DNA of 64,000 nucleotides from Metallyticus violacea (taxonomy: Eukaryota; Arthropoda; Insecta; Mantodea; Metallyticidae). The translations under genes were made by a program, and so were the position numbers. The DNA lies in contig CM060831.1 of NCBI GenBank assembly GCA_030762175.1, forward strand, positions 137,466,501 to 137,530,500. Reading direction: 5' to 3'. The first letter of the stretch is position 1, and the number at the start of each line of letters is the position of its first letter. Of this stretch, positions 41,577-54,200 are shown in pieces. Below the pieces are notes generated by a model, which saw nothing but the letters and a program-made list of their open reading frames with translations, was not told where the DNA came from and made no database searches.

Positions 41577-43360
41577 TCTTGAAAAATAACAAATACCTAA
41601 AGAAAACACAGACCTATCTCCCTTAAAGTATCATGGCAAAAGTCATTGAAAGAGTAATTAGACACGATTAGCTGCGCATTGATCTACGAATCATGAGGTA
41701 GTAAAGCTAAACCAAGTCATCCAACAGCTCCAATGGATATAATTTTTTCCGGAAGAACGGCGTGGAAACAGCGACTCAAATTATAATATCCTTCCTCAAG
41801 GAGCCATAGTTAACTGCACTCTGTTTAATGTATATACTAAATATTTTAGCCACCCAATTAAATATATTATTTAAATGCATGTTTTACGCAGTAAATCGTT
41901 TTCTCCTGGATTGAAACAGAAAATAGAAGAGCTGAGATAAAGACAGAACAAATTCTCAAAATCTCTTGCGATACTTGAAAAATGGTGCGATAAAAACATG
42001 TCTGTAAATGTTACAAACACAGCACACAAATCGTTCTCGCTAGTCCAGCAAAAATACAGCCAAAACTAACGCTTAGAAGTGAATCACAAACATCGTGGAG
42101 TCATTTTCAACCACAAACTAACATGAAAGTCCCCACATTGAAAATATACTGCCTGTGTTTCGAAACGTTTGCTCGCTGAATTAACTTTAAATATTGCATA
42201 CCAAAAGTATATTGCTCCAGTAATAACTTATTGCTGTGAAACTCTTGTCATAGCATAATGTTAAATACAAGAAGCAAACACAAAAACAGACTGAGCTTAA
42301 TAACCGTTGCAGTAAAGACAACCCCAATCGACGCAATGATGGCCACCACGCGGGGCAACTTTGTACAAAAATAATAGAAGAGAAAACATAGCCCTTGTAA
42401 TATAAGAAGTTTATAAAAACCCTCGAAAGATCAATACTGGAGGACATATCTCATTAGAACAAGGAATCTGAAGACACGATATGGGTTTATACACATAGCT
42501 CACAACCTACATTCAGAACTACAAATTACAAACAAGATTTAGCCGCTGAAAGTACATCAAATTTTATTTTACACAGGCGCACAGTCCAAAAAGAATCAGA
42601 TGCTAAAACACCTTGCTCTGTAATCGACGTATACAACATCCAACAGGCTGCATGTGTTTACAGATGCGTTTCAAATCAATTAGGTTTGTTAATATGGGTA
42701 CAGGTGTTTACTACGAACTTTACGCCTCCTACAAACCCCATAGGACAGTACTCAACGACATTTGACGGCGAAGTCGAAGCCATCAACACCGCACTAAGTT
42801 CATTATGTTTCCATTTTAAAATATTTGAGAAAGCTGTCATCCTTTCCGACTCAAAAGGCAGCAATACATTCCACAGGATTCACATCAACTGAGGCCAGAG
42901 AATGCCAGAGCCAAATACAAAAACAGGCAGCACTAAACAAAAGAAAACAATTGCGCTACAATAGACACCGGGACATGTCAGATGCATGAAAAATAATGAA
43001 CAGATGCCCTTGCTAAGAAAGGTGCTAGTATTCTACACAGTCAGCAGAAATATATCATACCCGTCGATCAAGCTTACATCCAGAAGCTGTGCCGGGATTC
43101 ATGGAGAGAAGAACTCACACAAGCAAACAATGAAATCAAGACATTTTCAACATCCCCGATTGGCCTAGGAAGACTTCAGTGCCAATTTTTTGACTAACTG
43201 TTAGACATGATTATCTGGGGAAGCGAATTGCGATCACTGATGAACCATTCATTGATCTGTGTCACCTGCAAGAAGTCATGGACAGAAATCATTGCAGAGT
43301 TGCGTTGCATTATCTTGTATTATGGAATGTGAAAGATATTGGGAGGCTAGGGGGGTTAAG
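41400..43360 (+). mobile_element. Non-LTR retrotransposon (RT + RNase H), I-superfamily type
   Basis: Plus strand, many frameshifts. MEKSGIVPSQWRKA near 41447 (RT entry) is followed by the microsatellite at 41488-41576. Then come AKVIERVIRHD, PQGAIVNCTLFNVYT at about 41790 (RT motif B), TPIDAMMATTRGNF at about 42330, the RNase H block STTFDGEVEAINTAL with SDSKGS at 42750-42870, TPGHV near 42970, and TGHDYLGKRIAIT at 43200. This is a nearly full 3' half of a LINE with a C-terminal RNase H. Inactive. Confidence 0.8.
41488..41576. repeat. (CAG/CAA)n(TAA)n microsatellite inside the LINE RT
   Basis: CAGCAGCAACAACAACAAC runs into AATAATAATAATAATAAT. It splits the RT sequence between GIVPSQWRKA and AKVIERVI. 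The poly-Leu ORF on the other strand is an artefact of it. Confidence 0.95.
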
Positions 43361-45539
43361 ATAAACTTTACTGCCATTAAAAATATACCATTCTGTTTTG
43401 ATAATGGATGATAATTTGGTTTAATATTATAAAGCAAATTTATGAATTATTATCTGCTATTTTTTCGATTGTCTTTAAATGTATAATTATATGTTAACAG
43501 TTTATTCATGCTGAGCAAGCTTAACTTCAATTCCAGTATTCTTTTTCAAGAAGGCTAATAAAAAGTCCCAAGATTGAAGAATGGTGGCACACCACTCGAA
43601 ATACACCAATACAAAACCGAATCCTTTAAATTGAAAATATTATTTTCAGAAAAATTTTGTTATTAAGTTGGATTTTTAAGATAACATTTAACTTTTTGAA
43701 TGGAAATATATACTTTTAGTAAAAGTACAACTTAGTATATGTTTGTAAAATTTTAATACATTTAAATTTCGTCATTTTAAATTTTAGCCATTTCTGAAAA
43801 GATTGTGCTTTTTAGAATATTCTGTTAAAATTGTCTTATTAAATCAATTCTTACTACAAAGAATACTTGCTGTATTACTTCATCAACAGGCAACTCGTGA
43901 AATAAAACTGAAATTTGTTTATTTTTCACAACATTCGCAATGCGACTCTCAGCTATTATCTGAAGTTTGAGTTTGACATGGCTGCTGTAGAAAGTGTGTG
44001 GATTGGCAGGACTACCCTGAAAGCTTATGTACATCTATTAAGGCGAATGTATAAAAAAGTTTTCTTTTGATAAAGTTCCATGCACTAGTGTCATTTTCAT
44101 AAGTTGTATGTCTATAGAGGTCAGCGAAACAAAGAGGTCATTCCACCAGAAGGAACTCCGTGCAGTGACTACGAACCATTGCCAACCGTGAAGATCACAG
44201 GGTTGTTGATCTCCGAAAGCAGCCAACTGAAGCAAAGAACCAAGAAGTTGTGTTCTTTATGGTAGCGAGAAATGAGAGCGGAATTACGAGTCTTTATGGA
44301 TATACATAATACATAGTATATAATTAAAACAATCAGAATACTGTAACACTTCCCCATTTCTTTCGCTGAAATCTTTCTTCTATTCAGGGAATGAAATCTG
44401 CCAACGAAATCTGCCGGTACGTTGGGAAGAAAACAAAAATCTCTCGCTTACAGGCTTTAATTTCCCTAGAAACCGTGAAAATATAATAATATTTTATTCC
44501 GAAATCAGGCTAATGTTCACTATTCTTCCGTGATGTCCAAAAAACATTTTAAAATACATTAATATGAAATTGTTCTTTACATTTTGTTTACAAAATGAAG
44601 GGAAATTTTTTCAATTGTTATACTTTTGTTGGTATAACATAATATAATCGTCTCCTTCTGGTAAAAACCACCAAGCCCAAAATTGCGTTTTTGAGATATA
44701 AACATTTTAGTGGTTTCTGCTTGAATAAAAGATGTCTTTTTAAAAAGAATACAAGATATCTGTTACAAATAAAAAAAGCAGGAATATCATTTCATGAGTT
44801 ATGACAGAGTTTAAATCTCCCTTTCCATAAAAAAAGAAATTGTTAATATCTCAAAACAGTCAAATTTGGATTTAGCGACTTTTGCCAGAATGATGTCGTA
44901 TTATAATCAAACCTTTTTATGTTAGTAACTGCATAATGATCAATGAATAGCGTTGCTTTTTTGTATAAAACAAATGAAGTAAGAATAATTAACAATGAGA
45001 AATCTATGTGTTTTCTTCTGATTGCTATAAAGCACTCAGACTCCATAAGAAAATTATTAATGACTAAAGAAAAAAGAAAGATATTTTTTATTTTATTTCA
45101 CTGTTCTTGTATAACCTAACTCAACTTAAAACCAAAATTGTTACAAAATGTGTAAAAATTCATGAAGGCTTTAAGGGATGCACAGTGCAGGTACCATGCA
45201 AAATTTTCCGCAGACTGGTATAGAAAGCGTACTTTGAATACATCCTGAAGTTCAGTGACAAACTTTCCCCTCACCGAGAAAGTGTACAAATTCACGCGAC
45301 TTTTGTTACCTAATACTTAGTTCTTATCCAAAGACAAGCCACAAAAACCCACATTCTCTCCTGTTTCACTGCTCTGTACTAAAGATATGAGAGCCAAAGA
45401 AAACGCCAGACAGTTGTAAATTTCAAAGTAACAAAAAACTACACTCGGTTATAGGAGTATTTCCTGTAATTATTTCTGTTAAGAATATAGATCTTATCTG
45501 ATGCATTTGTGTCAAAACGAATTTTTAGGTTTTTATAAA
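43361..45539. other. Gene-free flank
   Basis: AT-rich. Several 60-70 codon minus-strand ORFs show no family motif. Nothing assigned. Confidence 0.5.
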
Positions 45540-45660
45540 ACCTGAATTAGTTTTTTAATATGTTAAAACAGTTGTTTTAGTTTTTAACATGCTAAAATAG
45601 TTTATTTTAGTTTTTTAACGCTTTAGGGTAGTTTTTTCAAGGTTCTCTTAGCTAAAGTAT
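45540..45660. repeat. Degenerate T-rich minisatellite
   Basis: About three or four imperfect ~32-35-bp units built on TAGTTTTTTAA and TGTTAAAAC/TGCTAAAAT. It lies about 170 bp beyond the hAT fragment on its 3' side and may mark that element's subterminal repeats. Confidence 0.5.
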
Positions 45661-45810
45661 AATAAACATATCGAAATAAATCTACGATAATATGATTTTA
45701 ATTTAATTTTACTTGTATTTTTCATTGTTCTGAAACACAAAAATACATGAACACTTAATTCCAAGTTTTTATAATATCAGAGCACCGAACTCTTGAAAAG
45801 TTTTAAAGTA

Positions 45811-47600
45811 CTAGTTTTTTTGAAAGTTTAAACATTTTTTTTCTATGGTAAAACGATTTCTTTTGTCTTTTAAAACATTCTTATAGTAAGAAAATGTTCT
45901 CTCGACACAGCATGAAGTCATCGGTACAACTTTCAATGAAGTACTATCGGTCCCTACGGTAAATCGTCTGAAATTGTTCTCCTGAAGAACAGCAGATACA
46001 TTTTTCATTGTTTTAAACCCTGGATTTCACTTCAGAATATTGGCCAACTTCATAGAACAGGCTCACCCACTGGCCCTGGTATTTCTTTCTTTGAAATTGT
46101 GTTAATAATTTCCATTGCATCTTTTAGTGGTAAAGATGCGGATTCAAAGCGTTGAATAGCTTCAGGAAGATCACTGAAATTGGCCTTAATAAAGGCAAGT
46201 GAAGTTATGCTGTTCTTATTGTGAAGAACAGTTTTAGCCTTTGCTATGCAGGCTGCTTCGTTAACGTCAAATACTGTTGATGTCTTCAAAATAATTGGAA
46301 TAATACTGCAACAAATACCCCAGCGAGTGATAATGGATTCCGGTGGCAGAGGTGTTTTATTTATTTATTTATTTTTTTTGCAGCATTTTCTTGAAAATTT
46401 TATTGCGTATAGAAGCTTTCAGAAGGGTATTTTTATGAATGAAATAATGGGAAATTGTTTGTAACCTCTTCAGCTAATCAGTGTAAGCCGTGAGCAAGGC
46501 AGGTGACATGCAATATGCTAGGATGAAAAAGTTTCAATGTCTCTACCGCCTTGATCATGTAGACCGCACTGTCGGTCACAAGCAGTAGAAATTTCTCATC
46601 ACAATTTTCTGATGGTCATAGAATGCCTAAACCATTTTTGATGGTGCAAGTGCTGTGGTTTGTTTTGTCCAGCATCTTGCATAATATGAGATGAGGCTTA
46701 CCAGGTTCTGTGGGGCCTAACTTGCCATGACGCTAGCAAAGAAGCGGCTACAACTGTAGGTGGTTTTTTTTAATAGTGTTTAACGTCTTTATTGCTGATG
46801 CACCATACGAGGTACTATCAGTGGTCTCGTCTGCTGAAAGTTAGATGTTACAGTCCTGTAGCTCTGTTCTGATGAATTCATTCTTTTTATGTATAATTGG
46901 TGCAAATATTTTTTTCTGGTATCTTTCGACTACTGATGTCTTGAAAAAAATTATTGAATACTGGATTCTGTACCACATGCCATGGCACATTTGTTGATAC
47001 TAGCGCCTCACATGAACTGTATTAAAATTATCTTCTGAAGAGCCAGAAAATCTTAAATTAATAGTTGAAACTGGATCTTCTGTTTCCTCTCAATGCCGTT
47101 GATATACGTTTGAGGTAGTATTATGAGCTGCCACCCCCGTATTTAATTAGATTGGTTGTAGCAAATAATTTTATGTAACCTTCTCATTATAGTCATGAGT
47201 GTAATGCCATTTTCCTGTACAAGTTGAGTTATTGTGTGTAAAATGTTATTTTCTTGCCAGGGCGCAGAAAGCTACCTTAGCCATAAAATTCTGTTGCCTG
47301 TTGAAATAATATTTGTAAAGAATCCTTGAACAAGATGTTTATTGCTACTCTGTTAGAGAATTTTAAAGCAGGGTAGGAACAACAACACACACGGAGGCAT
47401 TTACAAAAAATAATCTCTTCAAGGAAAGAAGCCAACTGCTTGAGTTGATATCTACATGTAAAAAGTCACGTGGGTCATGTTTATTTAGTTTGCAATTTTG
47501 TGGCCCGCAGTTAGTTTTGCAAGAGTATTCAGTGGGCAATGTCAATGGAAGGGCTTTCTCAGTTCCGTTAAATTAGTGGAAAGCGGTAGTTAGTTTTGGA
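45811..47600 (-). mobile_element. hAT-superfamily transposase remnant
   Basis: The minus-strand C-terminus at 46008-45811 shows PMTSCCVERTFSYYKNVLKD, the hAT dimerisation motif. Upstream at 46700-46450 it reads FLLLVTDSAVYMIKA, then LFHPSILHVTCLAHGLH, the D and C-L-H region of the catalytic domain. Between them, 46289-46050 reads an interdomain helix (IAKAKTVLHNKNSITSLAF, ESASLPL). Frames are broken upstream of 46700. No TIRs found. Confidence 0.75.
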
Positions 47601-49089
47601 AGAGAATTAAGTGGACGATCTTTATTAGTTAAGTGCAATAGTGCAATAGTTTAAGTCCAATAAATTGTGTCATCTTCCATAAGGAAAAAAATATTATCAA
47701 TCTCCAAGACTCCTTCCCCTATGGTCACAGGACCATAAAAATATCCAGCAGCAGAGTCTCACAACAGCTGTGGCAAAACTGTAAGACAGTGGTAACCATC
47801 GTCGAAGAGGAAGAGTTATTTATCCCAGAGATTACATCCAAAACCTATCAAATTAATTTCCTTTTTCCATCTCTCCTTCCATTCTGGTACATATATTTAA
47901 CTAACCCCCCTCCTGCTTCATTAAAAACCGCTGCATCCTGTAGGCTCTTAATGTTGCAGAAAATGCAATTTTTGGTCACATCTCACTTGCTTTTGGCATA
48001 CCTGGTAAAATAATATCCCAGTCTATTCAATCCACTATTAGAAACTTTTCCTTTTGGCATCTTATTGTAGCTGTTAACAAACTGGAAGTGTAACCTTCTT
48101 AATAATCCACTAGTTTTCTTCTAAATAAGAGTTACACCCGACAATTTTCTTTAACAGAAGGTGACTGACGATAAAAAGACAGAAAATATCTGTTCGATAG
48201 CCATTTGAGAAAATTAGCGTTTTACATGACTAACAACAATGGTATTACGAAATTAAATTCAGTTTTCATTTAAAAATAAGTTAATTTTGTCAATGCTATT
48301 AACACATGACAATAATGGCATTACAAAATTAAATGCAATGATTTCTCTTTGAAGTTCATAAATAATGTAATAATATTTACAACATTTAATAATATTAAAT
48401 TTAATAATTTAAAATTAATTACACTTAAATTTAATTTTAATGCTTTTAAAGGATAGTTTTAGCTATTTTTAGGTTTCAATGTCCTATTTAGCCGTTTTTA
48501 GCTTTCATAAGATTCATCTATGTGACTGTCATGATAAAGAAACGGATAATTATGTTAAACTATCACAGTTAGCTACCAAGGAACAAAATAATTTAAAACC
48601 TAAGAATCCGGGCCCTAGTCTTAACATTCTAAGTGCATGAAAAAATTAACAAACTTTTCCAATGAAGATTATGACGTTATATTAAATTTAAACATATGGT
48701 AACAAAATATTGTTAATAAGTAATTCTAAGTAGCTTTAATCAGACAGTATTTACAATTTATAGTTCTTGAGACACGCCGGTGTTAATTTACAATAATTTA
48801 AGATATTGTACAGTGTTCTTAGACAAGTAATTTGAGTAAGGGGATCCACGGCCCACGAAGAAAAAATAACCGCATTATATGGTGATAACCAAGTTAAAAT
48901 TCAGTTAGTGTTACAGCGAAATGGAGAAATGTTGGACCTAAAGAGTCTTACACCTGCTTAGAGAGCGATTTTCGCTCACCACCAGGGGTTTCAACATTTA
49001 GGCTGTAAAACTATAAACTTTCGAAATAATAATTTATAAGTACGACACTGAACAACGGTTAACTGATTTATCATGTTACGTAGCTTAGT
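47601..49089. other. Gene-free flank
   Basis: Short ORFs only. It may include the 5' part of the hAT remnant (minus-strand ORF 47545-47363 just outside), but no BED finger is clear. Confidence 0.45.
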
Positions 49090-49220
49090 TTAGTGGAAGC
49101 CATTCATTGGGGAGTCCCGGGCTCAAATCCCCTGGTATCGGACATCCAAACTGCGGGCTTTTTCGTGATTTACCCTGGATTAAATATTGGGATGGATCTT
49201 TTCTTATCCGAATTATTCGC
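49090..49220 (+). mobile_element. tRNA-derived SINE fragment, third type
   Basis: GGGGAGTCCCGGGCTCAAAT with CCCC (box B-like) is followed by GGGCTTTTTCGTGATTTACC and TTGGGATGGATC. This parallels the head-body junction of arthropod tRNA SINEs (compare GGTTTTTTCCAGG--TTTCC in SINE-B). The box A part is weak. Confidence 0.45.
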
Positions 49221-49344
49221 TCTCTCATTTCATATAATTTCGTGTTATAGGCGAGGCGGGCTGATATGGCTTCACGGTGGCTTAAGTTTTGAAAGGTTTC
49301 TGCTCCAGCGAATGGTATTGAAGATGCTTGTATTGTTGGTGGGG

Positions 49345-49565
49345 TGATATTCTCTATGACTACAATGTTAGGGACCCCATATAAATCCGTGTCTCACCGT
49401 CCCTAGATCCTGGACGTCCGTTGTCTACCTACAACATCCCTTCTTCCCGGAGGTGCCCCCATTGGGGGGGGGGGGGTGAAGGCACAAATGGCAAGCTCTT
49501 GAGCAAGGCTGAAGTACCGAAATACCCTCCTCTGTCCCTACTAGTCCAATCTAATCCATCTGACA
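49345..49565 (-). repeat. Repeat family C, copy 2
   Basis: Reverse complement carries GATTGGATTAGATTGGAC, GGGACAGAGGAGGGTATTTC, GGTACTTCAGCCTTGCTC and GCACCTCCGGGAAGAAGG, in the same order as copy 1. It includes a run of 12 G on the plus strand. Confidence 0.75.
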
Positions 49566-49779
49566 GCGGGAACTGATAGATAAGGTGTCAAACTGGGATT
49601 GTGAACAGTCAATTTTATGCAGGTGGCCCGTAATACCTTCCCCCAATCTCTTTTTTATTGTATCTTACGCAATAAGCGCATTTCCTCTGTACTGTAGTAG
49701 CGGTAGCTTGCGGGTCCTCCGTTAGCGAGGGAAGCTCACGGACCAATTCGGAAAATTTTACGCTTTAAACTTATTCCGT

Positions 49780-50480
49780 CATGGATCAGCAAAGATTTAC
49801 AAGGAATTATATTTGTCTTCATCCAAGGAAGCCTTTCTCCTGCTTATTTCTGCATTCTCTTGGGCCAGCAGGAAGACCTAGGGATTGTTTTCGCACTTTG
49901 TTTGAAATTGGATGGCTTCCTCACTGTTTGTCAGTGGAAAGTTGACTTTCACAGTGTTAACTGTTAAGTTACAAAATGCCAATGAATAAAGTGGACGTTT
50001 TATTGAAGACTCCGTTTCCGCATCTAAGTTTAAATGTTAAGTTGGAAGTGAAATGATTTGGACCTCATCAACGGAAAGATACAGGAGCTTACTCATCAAG
50101 ATGCACAAAATTTAGGAAGATTTTTTTTTTTTTTTGAAAAAATATCTTGACTAACCGCGTGTGAAGTGAGAAACCTAACCTATCTTGTCTATACGAATGA
50201 GCAAAGAAATAGAAAGGGAAAATTTCGCTTCTGTATAGGCCACGAAACGACAGATATGTAGGGATAAACCGGTTGAAAGATTCATAAAATTCATTGCTGT
50301 CTCTGAAATGAGTGCAGAAGATTTTAGGCGTACTTTAACAGCTGAATTAGAAGAGTTATTTATATAAACCACAAGTTTATGGCACAAACGTACGATGGCG
50401 CTGCAGTTATGAGAGAATGTCGGAATAAATATGTCCTGATAAAGAGACCTTTTCCCATGCCATTTGGATGTAATGTGGTT
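49780..50480 (+). mobile_element. hAT-type (ZMYM1-like) transposase remnant
   Basis: The plus strand reads GRPVERFIKFIAVSEMS-like sequence around 50250-50320, then ELEELFI and KLMAQTYDGAAVM at 50370-50405. This is the AQ-YDGA-VM block containing an RNase H-like catalytic Asp found in ZMYM1/DUF4371 hAT proteins. Upstream (49790-49920) QQRFTRNY and FEIGWL may be the same ORF. Frameshifted. Confidence 0.5.
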
Positions 50481-51010
50481 ATGTCCCAAGCCCAACCTTC
50501 TACGGGGTCCACGAGCCCCACTGATTTTATGATAAATATGCACAGACATAAGATGAAAAATGGATTTAAAATAATCAATGAAACTCGAAGTCACTTTAAC
50601 ATAACTACAGATCATACAAACTATGCCAAAGAGCCGTGCTTCACAGTTCCGTGGTGTCATTCCGAATGGAATTCATTGGTCAGTGACGTACTGTCCTTTA
50701 CAAACTTATTGCTATAACTTTGAACATGCAGATCATAGACCATACAGTTCATTAAAATGCTGTAAACGCTAAATGTAATGAAATATGAAATTACTCTTGT
50801 AGCTTGTTTGCATTGCATGATTTATATTACTTATATTCGACATAAGGTAAGAATAATTGTGTTTACAACAGTACAGAAAGATAAAACGAGTCTTAAAAAA
50901 GGATTGGTTTTTAAAGTAACGCAACTTTGTGTATACGTAATTAGACTGTTTTTGGTTTCCATTTAAACGACACAGAAACAGTGGAAGTTTCGTTACATAG
51001 TGTCCAAGTA

Positions 51011-52284
51011 ACGAGGGTAGATCCATAAGTTTCCGGACTAGCCGATAAGCATTATCGCCTTCACAAAACCTTTATCTGGTGTCATACCTTATCTGTTAAG
51101 TAAATAATTGCAGCTATGTTCAGTTCAGATGTAGTTGCATAAAGAAGGTTATGTGTAGAAGATTGTGATATGTTCAAAATTAAGTTTCGAGCTGTTATTA
51201 AGTTCTTCACAAAAGAAGGACTTACTCCAAATGAAATTAAACAGCGATTGGATTGTATATATGAGGAAGCAGCTCCCTCGTTTCGACCGTAAAAGAATGA
51301 GCCAAACTTTTTCGAATGGGTCGAGAAAGCATTGAAGACGAAGAGCGTGCAAGTCGGCCCTTGGAGGTACTCACTCCTGAAAATGTCGCTCTTGTAGAAG
51401 GAGAAAGTATAGAAGACCGGCGGCTCAAAAATACAGAAATGGCAGCAAGGTTGGGCCTTTCTAAAACAACAGTCCTTCGAATTATTCATGAACATTTAAA
51501 CATGAATAAGGTTAGTGCAAGATGGGTGCCAAGACTTCTTTTCTCAGTTCAAAAGCAGCAACGAGTCATCTGTTGTCAGACATTTTTGGATTTCTGCCGT
51601 GGCAATGAGAGAGAAGTTCTGCAAACCATTGTTACGGAGATGAAACTATGATCCTCTACTATGATTCCTTGTGCAAAAGAGAATCAATGGAGTGACGTAA
51701 ACCTGGCGAAGCACCGCCTCTAAAGGCCAAGGTCACTCAGTCTACCAAAAACATCATGGTCATAATCTTTTTGATATGTGAAGGAATATTCTTTATTGAC
51801 TTCAAGGAGAGGAACACCACAGTAAATGGGGAGTACTGTGCTGGCCTATTGCACAGATTACGTGCTTCCATCAAAGAGAAAAGGCGAGGAAAGCTCAGGG
51901 AGGTGTGCGCCTTCTTCACGACAACGCGCCTATGCACGTAGGTCTTGTTGCAAAGGAAGCTGTGAAGAAATGTCACTTCAAGGAGATCGACCATCCACCC
52001 TACACCCCAGATCTAGCTCCCAGTGACTGTTTTCTCTTTTCAAAACTCAAGAAGAACCTTCGAGGAAGGAAATTTAAGTGTGACGAAGAAGTGATGGATG
52101 CTGCTAATGCCCATTTTGCAGACAAATCTTCTGACTATTTTTGGGTAGGGGGAGTTGAAATCTTAATTCAAAGATACGAGAAGTGTATTGCAATAAAGGG
52201 TAACTATTTGAAAAGTGAAATATAGTTTTTGTCTTTATCATGTATAGAAAATGTTTAAGCCGGAAATTTATGGACTTACCCTGG
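51011..52284 (+). mobile_element. mariner element, near complete, D34D transposase broken
   Basis: 1274 bp between TA dinucleotides (51009-51010, 52285-52286). TIRs share AGGGTA, TCCATAA and TTTCCGG with few mismatches. The transposase on the plus strand has an N-terminal HTH from about 51174 (KFRAVIKFFTKEGLTPNEIK), the hinge RESIEDEERASRP, ARLGLSKTTVLRIIHEHL, RWVPRLLFSVQKQQRV, then LLHDNAPMHV and PPYTPDLAPSDCFLF. There are 34 residues between the two catalytic Asp, the mariner D34D signature. A 1-nt frameshift and a TGA near 51290-51300, plus breaks at 51600-51900, make it non-functional. Confidence 0.9.
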
Positions 52285-53114
52285 TATGTCACCAGCTTCA
52301 AGGATACTCCTTAATGCCAAGCAAAGGTTACTCTAAAGACAATACGTTGTACTCTGGCCTCTCCAGAGAGACAATGCTTGCCTTTAGTGTGGTGGAAGAC
52401 ATGCAGCAAAATCTACAAAAATAATTCCGTTTTTTATCTCAAAATGCTGGATACTCTTATTCTACATGGCAAAAAGTAGCAACTGAAGTATTACTGTAGT
52501 TAATGAGTTGTGGGACTAGGATAAGAAGAAGCAAGTTTTACTTTCATGTGCAATTACCTGACATTCTAAACACCACGTGATTTTACATATGAGGTCTGTT
52601 TCCACTTCCCTGGATATGTTGCATTTGGGCCTCCATCACACAATGCCTCTTAACCATGGGAAGATAAGATTTCCAGTCGAATAAACCTGTCAAACGTCTA
52701 ATCAAAAGTTTCTTTGACAACCGGCTAATTTAAGGTAACCCAGGAAGTGTAAATAGCAAATAATGCAGCAGTATACATTTTGCACCGTATCTCAGATATT
52801 TATAAAGTTATCAATATGAATTTTATGAGATATTAAGATACTTAACAAATATACTCTGTAAATTTTAATTCTCTAATGCACATACATTTTTTTAAACAAA
52901 AATAAATCTTATTTCCCGATAATTTTGACATATTTTTCTCAGAATTGGCTAAACCAATCCTGTTGAAAATTGCACACGCATAATAAATGCAAAACATATA
53001 GTTACTAGAAGTATTTAAATATTAATTGATAAAAATCAATACCAATAAGAAATTAAAATATTTTCATTTTTTTCAAAATTTGAAAATTAATTTCTTTTCA
53101 AGCAACTGGTGTAT

Positions 53115-53175
53115 ATATGTGTGTGTATGTGTATGTGTGTGCGTGTGTGTGTGTGTGCCATATATGTGTGTGTTT
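53115..53175. repeat. (GT)n microsatellite
   Basis: GTGTGTATGTGTATGTGTGT and further GT units. An adjacent ORF is driven by this repeat. Confidence 0.9.
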
Positions 53176-53469
53176 TCTAGTTCTCAGAATAGCATTTTGT
53201 TCACAGTGCAAGTAAAAAAATCATACCAATTCTATCAATAATTTATAAGAAAAATGCATGATTATGTCACAGTGTTTTCAATTTTTAACAAGATTTTATT
53301 TTGGTTTAAACATTTTTTTTAAAAAAGTATGTGCATTATAGAATTAAAATTTATAGAGCGTATTTAGTTAAGTTTTCTTAATATTTCTCAAAAATTTCAT
53401 AGTTATAACTTTAAAACTTTTTGAGATACAATATAAAATGTATACTGTTGCATTATTTGCCAGATTTAA

Positions 53470-53610
53470 CTTCCTAGTTACCTTGAAAGAAGTTGTGTTC
53501 ACTCGACTACCCGAGCTAATGTCACCAGATCACTTCTTAGGTACCTTAAAGATTGAGTTGTGGAAATTGGTTGTGAACAATTGAAGATCTGAAGACCAAC
53601 AACAACGGTT
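53470..53610 (+). mobile_element. Possible Tc1/mariner-type C-terminal scrap
   Basis: RLPELMSPDHFLGTLKIELW resembles the RSPDLTPLDFFLWG-LK block seen at 57850-57895. Nothing else supports it nearby. Confidence 0.3.
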
Positions 53611-54109
53611 ACTGCAAATAACTACCGCAAAACAGACGATGGATTGGATATGTTAACAGGAAGAAGGGAGTACTTCACAGCATCTAAGGTGAGAGAGTAA
53701 ATAATCCCTTCACAGATACATTTGGAAAGTAGTTGCATGTTCATAGCTGCGGGATTAAAAGATACAGTTTTATATTAATTACCCTCTACCATTAAAGAAA
53801 CTATCTTTTATGCAAGTCAAAAATATAATTATAAACTTAGTGATCAGCAAGATATAATTAGTATGATAAATTAAAGAAAGCAGAAAGAGTAAGAACATTA
53901 CAAAATATTTCGAAAAAAAGTTCTGTTTTTTACTAATTACTTTACTTTATTTAGCTAGAAGTCTTGAAATTGGTTAAATAATGTTTATTTTTATAAACAT
54001 AATATTTTTGAAACTGATTTTACGAGCTTGTGATTTATTTTATTTCGTATTATTTATTTTTTTAATATTACACTGATTTGAAATTGGATTTAGATAATAA
54101 AATTTCAAG

Positions 54110-54200
54110 GTCACGGCAGGGACTCGCATCACGGATCTTCGACTTGCCGCACCGATACACTTACCATCTGAAATATCGTGCGCTGATCGAATGTAACCGC
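54110..54200 (-). other. tRNA-like segment
   Basis: The minus strand reads CAGATGGTAAGTGTATCGG (box A-like), CGGCAAGTCGAAGATCCG, and GATGCGAGTCCCTGCCGTG (box B-like). It is too degenerate for a tRNA gene and may be an old SINE head. Confidence 0.3.

Noticed and set aside
41404..41592. Poly-leucine ORF
   Set aside because: Antisense translation of the (CAA)n(TAA)n microsatellite.
50175..50660. 161-codon minus-strand ORF
   Set aside because: It is antisense to the hAT-like remnant that contains AQTYDGAAVM and has no domain of its own.
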